A stretch of DNA of 64,000 bases from Pilaira anomala (taxonomy: Eukaryota > Mucoromycota > Mucoromycetes > Mucorales > Mucoraceae): the NCBI GenBank assembly GCA_025716855.1, contig JAIXMQ010000011.1, positions 62,001-126,000 on the forward strand, given 5' to 3'. The notes beneath the pieces were generated by a model. That model saw nothing but the letters and a program-made list of their open reading frames with translations. It was not told the DNA's origin and made no database searches. Each line of letters starts with the position of its first letter. The stretch's first letter is position 1. The position numbers and the translations under genes are program-made. Shown here in pieces: positions 23,770-33,537 of this stretch.

Positions 23770-25165
23770 AAAAAAACCTAATATACATATTTTTTTTTTC
23801 ATTACATAGTAAAATATTTTCTTGCATACCACACACACACACACACACACTTTTTTTTTTATATATATATAAATAAATATACATAAATTCTCTCTTTTTT
23901 GTTTTTTTTTCTCAGTAATAACGAAACGTTTCTTTTTCATCATTTGATGCAGTGTTATGATGTTATTATGCGATATACATTAAGTTAGTGAAATATGCAG
24001 GCTATGATATTATTTACATGTATATGATGTAACGAAAAAGAGTAAATCATGAGAGTGAAAAAAGCGAAAAAAAAAAGAGGAAAAAAAGAGGAAAAAAGAG
24101 CAAAAAGAACAAAAAATAAAAAAAAACAGGATGAGAAATATACAGAAAGAAAGAAAAAAACCATGTTGTCTTTTTTCAACAGCTAAAAAAAAAAAAAAAA
24201 TCATACTATTTTATTTATTATTAAAAGCAATAAGAATGTATAAATCCTAACATTTGTGTGTCATTGTTAATAATAAATACTCGTTTTTACATGAAAAAAA
24301 AAAAAAATGGCATGACTTTTTTTTAATAATAATAGATTTTTTTACTATTTAATACTTGAAGAGAGAGAGGAGAGGGAATGATATGAATTGCCACACACAC
24401 ACACACACACACACACAAGAAGGCAACAAAAATACATAACTTTCTATAGTGTCTTACTCTCTCTCTCTCTCTCTCTCTCTTTAAATCTATAATAGAGACA
24501 GAGAGGGGTCTATAATGTTAATAAAAGGGATATATGCTCCCAGGTAAAAAAAAAAAAAAAAAGGTAGAAATTTTATTAAGACTAAGATTAAATGCGCAAA
24601 CAAAGCCTGAAAAGAAAAACGTATGTGTGTGTGTGTGTGTGTACATTTACGCACTTAACCCTTTTTTCATCTTTCCCCCTTATTTTTTTTTTTTTCGAAA
24701 CGGGATAAATGTTTCAAAAGATTAAACAATGTCAAAAACAAATGTTGATAGAGTGTATATTAGAATTTTACATATACACAAAAAGCCCAATAGGGGCTTA
24801 TAATATAACTGTAATTTTTTTTTTTTTTTTTTTAACAAAAAGATCGACTTGTCATTATTTTCCAAGCCATCAATTACTAGCAAAACAAAAAGTCAATATG
24901 TGCTGCACAACAACTGCCGAAAAAAAACTTTTTTTATTTTGATTCCGAAAGAAAATCGGTTTGATAAAAAGGGTGATGAACAACTCTTATATTGTAAAGA
25001 TACCAATAGATCTTGTGGAAAAATAGAACACCAGTTAGATCACATGAAGAGTTTATTCAAAGAATAAAGTTTGACAAAAAAACTATTATAAGCATCTCAG
25101 CCAATTGCTTATACAACTATATTTATACTATAGCACCAATCGTTTAACGATTAAAAATATAATTG

Positions 25166-25204
<39 letters not shown>

Positions 25205-25505
25205 TTCTTACATCATTTTTGTATATACATGTATAATATAACAAAAAGGGCATCTATTTTAAATTTAGCAGGGCTGATAAATTTAAATCCTATTTTTTTT
25301 TTTTGTGAATGTGTTTCAAGATGATCATTCAACTTCAATTTCGTTTCCTACTAACCCTAAAATAAAGATTTATTCATGCACGTACCTGTTTTTTTTTTCA
25401 TATTTAAAGTCAAATTTTTTTCAACAATTCTTTCTTTTTTCTCTCTCTTCATTATATATCTTTATATTACTTCAACAACAACTCTAACAAACTAAAAAAA
25501 AAAAA
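23770..25505. other. microsatellite-rich intergenic region
   Basis: No gene seen. It holds (CA)n at about 23830-23850 and 24393-24418, (CT)n at 24461-24481, (GT)n at 24624-24641, (GA)n at 25169-25200 and many poly-A/T runs. The apparent ORFs are Phe/Lys-rich readings of homopolymers. Confidence 0.7.
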
Positions 25506-25910
25506 ATGTTCAACAAAACTTCTATTCTCGTCTTCTTCTTCTTTGCCTTCATTGCATCCTTAGCAAACGCTATCGTCATCAATCCAAAGATTAATGTACC
25601 CAATTCTGGTACAAAATGGAGAGCTGGTCAAACGGTTACGATTCAATGGGATACCAACTTCTTTGATGGTGAATCCAATGTACCTATTCCTGAATACGCT
25701 ACCGGTATGATCAAGTTGGGTTACTTTGAAAATGGTGACAAGTACAACGAACATCTTTACTGGGATTTGGCTTCTGGTTTCAGTTTAGCTAGTGGGGCTC
25801 AATCTGTTACTTTACCTACTACTCTTGATACTAAAACTACTTACATTATTGTTCTTATGGGTAATTCTGGTAACGCATCACCTGAATTCACAATTCGTGC
25901 AGCAAAGTAA
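25506..25910 (+). CDS. small secreted Kre9/Knh1-like N-domain protein
   Basis: An intronless 134-aa protein. A clear signal peptide (hydrophobic core to about residue 18, cleavage likely after ANA) is followed by a single Ig-like domain with INVPNSGTKWRAGQTVTIQW near its start, the hallmark of the Kre9/Knh1-like N-terminal domain of fungal secreted and GPI-anchored proteins. There is no hydrophobic C-terminal tail, so it is probably soluble or wall-associated and not GPI-anchored. Two N-glycosylation sequons can be seen (NAS near the end, NKT at the very start within the signal peptide). A role in the cell wall or at the cell surface is inferred from the family only. Confidence 0.75.
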   Translation: MFNKTSILVFFFFAFIASLANAIVINPKINVPNSGTKWRAGQTVTIQWDTNFFDGESNVPIPEYATGMIKLGYFENGDKYNEHLYWDLASGFSLASGAQSVTLPTTLDTKTTYIIVLMGNSGNASPEFTIRAAK

Positions 25911-26179
25911 AAAAAAAAAAAAAAAAAAAAATGGAGGGAAAAAAAAAAAAAATCATTATTCAATCAAATTTTTCAATTATTCCTATTTTGTATTATCAGA
26001 CAGAACTTTTTTTCACATTTCAAAATGCATTTTGTAAAACCTTTTTGTCCTGTATTATATCCCTTGCCACTCATTACATAGTTTCTTCTTCTTTTTTTTT
26101 TCCCTTTTTTTGTATATTTTATTTCTCTCTCTCTTTTTTCATATTTTTAAATAAAAATTTATTTATTTTTGTTATTTAA

Positions 26180-27057
26180 TCAAACAGACTTTTTGTTTAA
26201 TCCTGCAACATCTCTTGCATGCTTTTTCAATTGAATAAGAGATCCAATACCAAACAAAGTAGAACTCAAGGTCCATTTCATCGTATTCAAAGGACTATAC
26301 CAACCTCGATGAATACATGTCAATAATGTATAAGCTCCTTCTGCTAAATGAACTACGCCTAAACCCTTCATCACTTTCATTCCCAATGGAGACAAAATCA
26401 GCTTACGTAATTCAAATACTTGACTTGGGAATTGTCGTTGTAAATAAGCATCGGATCCATTTGTAATCACTGCCACCATACCAACTGCCAATCCAATCGA
26501 TACCATAGCCGGTGTTTGTGGCAAATAAAAACTATTTAAAGGAACTTCCGGTTGAGGGGGTGTATATACATCGGTAGCTGAAGCAACCACGGCTTTTGCA
26601 ATTGCTTTAAAAGGAGGTGGTCCACTTAATGAACTAGGCTGTACAAAATAATGGAGTTTTTTAAAAAAAAAATTGTAATATATATTTCTTTTTTTTTTTT
26701 ACCAATCCCAAGGCTTCTTCGGCTTCTTTTGCCATAGCTTCTAATACTAACCGAATTTCTTCTCTCTTTTGCAAAGGTGTCTTGAATGGAATAATAACCG
26801 TATGCACTTTGGTGTCGTTAGGTAATTCATAATCTAATGTAAATGTAACCGAGTCCAGACTCTTGAACGTGGCTTTGGTTGCATTATCAATCTTTCCAAA
26901 GTATCGAACATAAGCCAGGTTGGTAGCTTAAAAAAACATATAGTTTAATTTTTTTTATATATATATAGAAGCTTATTTTCGGCATATTATTATTACCTTC
27001 ATGAACACTCATGTAAGCTGAAATAGGTGCACTATGAGGAGCGATAGGGTCAGACAT
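26180..27057 (-). CDS. DUF2470-like domain protein with C-terminal membrane segments
   Basis: Three exons (27057-26997, 26926-26703, 26638-26180) encode 247 aa. Residues 14-105 (SAYMSVHEATNLAYVRYFGK onward) resemble the small DUF2470 split-barrel domain that also occurs at the end of haem-utilisation proteins; in this region the usual histidine is present in VHE. The C-terminal 110 residues carry three to four hydrophobic stretches with charged turns, resembling the TMEM254-type membrane module. Function is unknown; a haem- or flavin-related role would be guesswork. It is convergent with the secreted Kre9-like gene. Confidence 0.6.
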
Positions 27058-28556
27058 GTTTGTTTTAAATAAAAAAAAAAAGAAAAAAAAAATAGAAAAA
27101 AAAAAGGAAAGTAGTAAATAAGATCAATCCACGTCTTGTCTTTCTTTTTTTTTTTTTTTTTACATAACTTTAAATCGGACAAATTCATACCCATCGTGTT
27201 ACTTGAATTATTTCTTTTAAAACGCAACAGAAAATCGTTGTCATTTCAGTAAAAAGAACACGTTTCATTTTTTTTTTAGAAAATACTCAGTTGTCTCTTT
27301 TCTTGTTTTACTGCTTTGAAAAATGATGAAAGATGTTATATAAACTTAATTTATGCAAAATAGGAGGAATTATTTATCTCTCTCTCCCTTTAAGCAAAAC
27401 GTAAAACCATTTTTTTTTAATGATGAAGAGTAGTCTCGATCATGATAAATTATTACTTATATACATAGCCCTCTTCGTTAAATGATACGTTTCACACTTA
27501 GAACAGTTCGCTTTTTCTTTTCTTTTTGTTTTGTCATTTAAAATCTACGAAGCCTGTTATCTTCTTTGATAACACCAGCAATAATGACACGATGTTTTCA
27601 ATGAAAGGAGTCCTTTCATAATTATAAGTGATAAGAGAAACATTGCTGAAGACAAGGTGACATGAAAAAGTCAGTATGTATAGCGGATTATCTCCAACAG
27701 AGTAGCCACTTTATCCATCCGTATCTGTTGTCCATCATTGTGAAACGAAAGATTCAGTTGGATCACTTTCGAGATGGTGTAATAAAATATGCTCAAGTAA
27801 GCCATGTTTACGAAGAGATTTACTATTTTCACATTGGTGCTGTTCGTAAAGGTCTTGTAGATATTTGACGTCAAGGGATGATCCAATATCCAAAACGGAT
27901 GAAACTTCTTAATTTATCGAATAGGACTTTTCTGATTTTTTTTTGGGCTGATGCAGATCATCAGACGTTATAATTCGATCCTTCTCTGTTAATGTGAGAG
28001 GAAAGATATACGCGCACCGTTTTTGTGTATTATTTTCGCACATGAGTCACTTTCTTCTTCGCGATAAAGTCATTGTAGCTATAATATATCTGAGACAAAA
28101 CACGTATATTTATACAATTTTCAAAGTTGGTTCAATCTCTTTATTTAGATAGAGTTTATATGCAGCGGTATTCATTTTTAAAAATATTACATGAATAATA
28201 AGTGAAAAGAAGTCCAATATATAACTATCATGCGATATAATTAGTTTGATGGTTAGATGCGAATTTACAAGTTTTATACAGGAAAACTGATTTTCCTTTT
28301 AAAAATAAATATTTGATTATCCAGCAGATGAATTGTGACTACAGAGAAAAATAACCTTAGCCCAAACATGAGTGGCAATCGATGATTACTTTAACCAGTT
28401 TATTTATATATATAAGTGAACACGAAAACCTGAGATTGAATAGCCTTTGAATAAGACTAAATAAAAATTTCCCTTTCGTTTTTTTTTTTATTTGTAACAA
28501 AACCATCTCATTTCTAAAGGTGGTTCACTTACATATTTAACCAGAAAAAAAAAACA
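27058..28556. other. intergenic region containing a gene relic
   Basis: AT-rich; no intact gene. The middle (27534-28043, minus strand) contains a decayed reading frame described separately. The last 60 bp before the RhoGAP start are a poly-T/A leader. Confidence 0.5.
27534..28043 (-). pseudogene. decayed protein-coding relic of unknown family
   Basis: One minus-strand frame runs for 170 codons from an ATG at 28043 to a stop at 27534, interrupted by only three stop codons (TAA at 27909-27911, TGA and TAA near 27745 and 27720). The intervening stretches have coding-like composition, for example SSLDVKYLQDLYEQHQCENS and ITYNYERTPFIENIVSLLLV, unlike the homopolymer-like ORFs around it. It could be part of a transposon-borne or multi-copy gene. 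The family is not recognised with confidence. Confidence 0.4.
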
Positions 28557-31500
28557 ATGCCTCCAATTCAACATTTCAAAACTGTCTTTTGGTCACAAAA
28601 GCAACCCGAGTTAACTTTACCTGACTTTCAAACAGGTTATTCAGTTTTACATCAGAAGCTCGCTCAAAGTAAAGTTGAAAATGAAGAAATGATCTATTTC
28701 TTTAAAGAACGTATTGCCATTGAAGAAGGGTACGCTTCCAAGTTATCAGACCAAGGAAAATACCCACTCAAATCCACCGGCTTTGCGCGTGATGAAGGCG
28801 CTGGCCTCGTCAAATGCTTTGGTCAGTTAAAAGAAACCAGTCGTCGTATGGGTGAGCAGCATAAAATTACTGCGAACGCTGTTCAAACACACGTCTTGAG
28901 CCCTCTACAAGAATTCCATGAAGACTATAAACGAAACGTATCCCATTCAAAACAAGCCGTCGATAGCATGTTGAAACAATTTGATGGTCTGATTAAAGAG
29001 GCTGAGCGTTCAAGACATACTTATCATCGTAAATGCAAAGAGGCTGATAAAGCTGAAGAACAAGCTTTGAAACAAGCTTCCTCCATTCATCACTTGGACG
29101 AAAAATCAACTACCCATACGCCATCTCCTCCTCCTCCTTCTTCTTCTTCTTCTACGTCTCCTCCTTCTCCTCCTCCTGCACCACCTTCAGTCAATTCACA
29201 ACCGGAGGATCCAAACTCAATCACAAAGATTCAATTAGGAAATCAAATCATGCCTCAAGCCGAATTGGATGGTTTAGTAAGACGTATGAGACAAGAAATT
29301 GCAATGGGTGATCATCGTGTACCTATTCTAGGCACTTACAAGAACACATCGACAGGTGAAGATATTGCTATCTGGTTACAGCATAATTTACCTCAATGTA
29401 AAGATTCGCCTGCAATGGCTGATGTGGTTGGACAACAATTAATTCAGCCTTACAATATATTACGTTTGATTGGTCAACGTGGAAATAAATTTACTGCTTC
29501 TTCCAATACTTATTATCAATGGCGTGTGGTAGGCGATGACGATACCTCCAGTATCGCTTCTTCTTCCACGACGGAAGCGACCTATGCTGCCTTGGGTGGC
29601 TTGATGGAAAAGATCACCACTGCTCCCCCACTGATCAATCCATCCACTACTACTGAAGAACCACACAAGAAATCAAGACGTGAAGCAGAGAAAGCAGATC
29701 AAGCCTATCGCAGTGCTGTACTTAAATTGGATCAAATGCGTATGGCCATTGAAGAAGCCATGTTTGCTCATTTGACTGAAATGGAACAGGTAGAGTTAAA
29801 ACGTATTCAGCAATTAAAAGAGTTCATCTCTTCTTTCATCGCTTCCATGTCCGTTCTCATCCCTCAAGATAAATTAGTGATTGAGGAAATGATGGTATTT
29901 CAAGAATCTTTAAAACCGGATCAAGATATTCAATTTATTGTTCAACAATATGCTGTTGCTTCATTCTCACCGAAAGCAATTCTTTATGATAATTATTATC
30001 ATGGTATTTCTCATGGTAAGTATATGAATATATATATACCTGCGTGTGTATGTGGAATAGAGATTAAACACATTTTTTTTTTTTTTTTTTTACTAGATCA
30101 AGTATTTGGTGTTCCATTAGAAGAACTTGGAAAGCAAACACAAGATAATGTACCTCGTTTCATCAGTATTCTTTTAGAAGTTATTGAAAAAGGCATAGAC
30201 AAAACAAAAGATGAAGAACAGAAAAAGAAGATCTGGTCTACACCTTGTGCTTTAGATAGAGTGCATGCTACCTGTATGGAATTAAATATAGGTAGTGATT
30301 TATTAAGTTTAGAAATACTTGAAAAGTATGATCCCGAATTACTGGTTGCCGTATTAAGATATTTCTTATTGGAGCTGCCTGAATGTTTAATGACCTATGA
30401 GTTCTATGATCCAGTGGACGCTCTTTTAGGAGGAGGAAGTAAGTCTTTGAAAATATGTATAGTATTTTTTATTTTGTTTTAACTTATTCAATGAAAATAG
30501 ATGATAACCAAGAGGAAAGTTTACGTCTTGCCTCTTTTAGTAACCTCATTTCTACTTTACCTGGCTCTCATTTTGAAACTCTCAAGGCAATTTTTGAAAA
30601 TATCACAAGGTACGTTTATAAGAGATACATTTATAGCCAAAAAAAAAAAAAAAACTAAATATATATTTCCCTTGTATAGTTTTGTAAATAAAGTAGATGT
30701 GTCAGAAGAAATCATTCATTCCATCTGTCAATCGCTTGGACCTGTCATTCTTCGATCACGAGTAGAATCATTTACTGTCTTGAACAGTAAAGTACCTGTT
30801 AAATTTGTCCACGAATTAATCAAACATACCAAAGACATATTTTCTGAATCCACCATCAAATTACACGCAGAGAGTGAAAAGAGACGCCATGCTAGACCCA
30901 TTATTGCCCCTCAACCAAATCACGATGAAGCCAAGTCGAATAATAATAAGCGTGGAACAAATTTAATGTCTTTTATGCGACCTGCAATTAACACGGATGA
31001 ATTGAATAAATGGACAATGAATTCTGTCATGGGTGTCTTTCAAAGAAATAATAATAACGCATCACCTACACAAGATCAACAGCAACAACAACAACAACAA
31101 CAACAACAGGCAACTACATCACAAAGTAGTAGATCGGTTCCTTTAGCTTTTGGTTCCATCATTACTAGACATGAATCACCTCCTTCCTCTCCTAGAATTT
31201 CTCCTGCGATCACTGAAGAGGTTGTAGAAGAAAATAAAGTCATGTTCAATAGTGATCATATATTTGATGATGAAGTCAGTCAAGAGAAACCTGATGATAT
31301 ATTGAAAGATTTTGATGAAAAGCCTAAGGTAGCTGCTCAACCTGATTCTGCTGCTGCTACTGCTGCTACTGCTACTACTGCTACTACTGCTGATACTGCT
31401 GATACTGCTGCTACTACTACTACTACTACTACTACAAATAATAATACCACTGTACCAAAAGAAGATCAGAAAAATGAGGATGAAAAGAAGGATACCCCAG

Positions 31501-31574
31501 AACAAAGACCACATCATGCTGGTCATATTGATTCATCATTTTTTGACGACGATGATGATGAAGACGAAGATTAA
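28557..31574 (+). CDS. RGD2: F-BAR / DEP / RhoGAP protein, Rgd2-like
   Basis: Four exons (28557-30015, 30097-30438, 30501-30609, 30680-31574) encode 934 aa. The N-terminus (to about residue 180) is an FCH/F-BAR membrane-curving domain, starting HFKTVFWSQKQPE. A Pro/Ser-rich spacer leads to a DEP domain at about 240-325, then the F-BAR helices resume at about 375-470; insertion of DEP into the F-BAR is the Rgd2 arrangement. The RhoGAP domain follows (VFGVPLEELGKQTQDNVPRF at about 488 to about 690). Rgd2 acts on Cdc42/Rho-type GTPases at sites of polarised growth. The position normally holding the catalytic arginine reads KIWSTPCALDRVH, without the usual GxFRxSG. The tail is low-complexity with poly-Gln (31079-31107), Ala/Thr and acidic runs. 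Confidence 0.87.
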
Positions 31575-31833
31575 AGAAAATTTTTTTATAATAAAATCAT
31601 TTTGCGTCTAAAATAGTTTTATTTTCTTTTCTGTCAATTAAGTGAATGACTCTATATCAATGCTAGTTTAAGGGGTGGACTTGCTTACAGAGCGTCTATT
31701 CAGTTAGAAGCGTTTCCTTTCATGTTGTATAATATTTTAGTTCGTATCTTTTGGGACTGATGATAGTGAGAGATGATAAAAAAACACACACACACACACG
31801 AGAAATCAAATCGCAGATCAAAAAAAAAAAAAA

Positions 31834-32070
31834 CAGATGAGCCAATAAAGGAAGATAAAACAGAAAGTGATCATCCATTGCACCATAAAGAAAAGAAGAG
31901 CCAGTATGATTGAAACTCAACACATCAAGATATTTTGATTCGCCCATCTTTGTATAAGCTCGAAGGATCTAAAACGAAGCAATAGAACTGCATTATTTTT
32001 TTAGATGTTGCATAGCATAATATCCTCACTTATGAGATTATTTCATTTCGTAAAAGTTGATACCATCATT
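31834..32070 (-). pseudogene. possible short gene relic
   Basis: A minus-strand frame of 79 codons with four stops ends in an uninterrupted 45-codon stretch beginning ILRAYTKMGESKYLDV that has coding-like composition and is preceded by a TTTTAG acceptor-like site. Family unknown; this may also be chance. Confidence 0.2.
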
Positions 32071-33277
32071 TGAGAAAGATATACGCTTTTAAAAATCACC
32101 TTTTCATCCTCTGGTTGTTCCTCCTCCCTTTTTTTTTTTTTTTACTATCTTACCTCTCCCTGTATCTAATGTAGAATTTTAAGGAAGATCGTCTAAATAA
32201 GAACTCGCTATGTTGGTGTCTTTTTTTTTTAGACTCATTTTCATTGCGTAGTAGTTGAGATAGACCTCCCCCCCCTTTTTTTTTGACACGTAAACACCAA
32301 AAATATGTCAATCAACTATTGAAGAAATAGAGTTAGAAGCAGTATATACATAAGTTAAAATAAACGCATAAGATATAAGTTACATTGAATGAATTCTTGA
32401 TACAAAACTTAGTTTAGCCACACGACATGAAGAACAAAAAAGACTTTCTTTTTTTTAAAAAAAAAGAACAGAATAAACCAAGTTTAATATAAAAATGCTT
32501 GTTGAGCCTCTTCTTTTTTTAATATACTCGCCTTCTATAATTTTTATACTCTTTAAACTTTAATTGATATAAAACTTTTGATTTTTTCGTGGGAAAATAA
32601 CATGCGATAAAAACTCTCAATTTAATATTTAATCTGATCCATTGATCGTTGTATACGTGTAAAAGATGATACAACTAGATTGAAAAAGAAAAAAAATGTA
32701 CATCCTCTCCCCTCTCACTCTTCCATTGTGTAGTAGTATAACTAAAAAACCAACTACTATTATCCTTGAATTAAATCCATATCACATTGTTCTATATATA
32801 TATACTAAGACGCTTTATTATGTTTTTATACACATGTACAAATATACTAATAGATACAAGTATTTCCTTCCGAAAATGTTTAAACCAACCATCCATTGAC
32901 TACGCCTGAATTGAATAGATTAAGATTAAAATTAACACGTATTTTTAAAGAAACGACCACAATCTGTGTATTACGAAATAAAATTATGCAAGATTTTGAT
33001 GCCAAATATTGATTGGCTAATGATTTTAACATAATTCAATCTTTTTTTTTTTTTTCCGCTGTAGCACATCAAAAGTAAAATGTTAAATCTATCAAAGCGC
33101 AATAAACAATAAAAAAAGATACAATAAAAGAAATAGATTTGAATAAAAATACCAGTTTGAACAAAAAAACGTATTCATCTTTTTTTTATAAAAATAGCTT
33201 TTTTTTTTTTTTTTTTTTTTTTTAGCATATATGAAAAAACGTCATCGGAGATTGGCATTGAAAAGAAAACACGAACC

Positions 33278-33364
33278 ATATGTATTCTAATTGGCCCTAA
33301 AGTAAAATATGCATTTTAACTGGCTATAAACCAAAATATGTATTTTTACTGGCTATCAATTCTT
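33278..33364 (+). repeat. three tandem 29-bp repeats upstream of MET6
   Basis: Copies start at 33278, 33307 and 33336, exactly 29 bp apart. Each begins ATATGYATTYTWAYTGGC or a close variant (copy 3 reads ATATGTATTTTTACTGGC). The block ends 173 bp before the MET6 ATG, a position suited to upstream activating elements. Confidence 0.75.
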
Positions 33365-33422
33365 TGATCCATTTTTTTTTATCATCTACATCTGAAGTAG
33401 AAACATTGCATTCTATGCAAAC

Positions 33423-33458
<36 letters not shown>

Positions 33459-33537
33459 TATTTAAACGGCCTCTAATTTTCACTCTTTCTTTTTTTTTTT
33501 ATTATTATTATTTAATATTAAATTACTTTTTAAAAAA

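Larger units (their letters stand above)
31575..33537. other. intergenic / MET6 upstream region
   Basis: No intact gene. A faint minus-strand coding relic lies at 31834-32070. Microsatellite (CA)n lies at about 31782-31799, with many poly-T/A runs. A three-copy 29-bp tandem repeat at 33278-33364 stands out close to the MET6 start. Confidence 0.55.

Noticed and set aside
23985..24204. Two minus-strand ORFs of 64 codons
   Set aside because: Almost only Phe/Ser from poly-A and GA tracts; low-complexity artefacts.
24849..25067. 72-codon plus-strand ORF in the microsatellite-rich gap
   Set aside because: No motif, Lys/Phe-rich, flanked by homopolymers; no evidence of a real gene.
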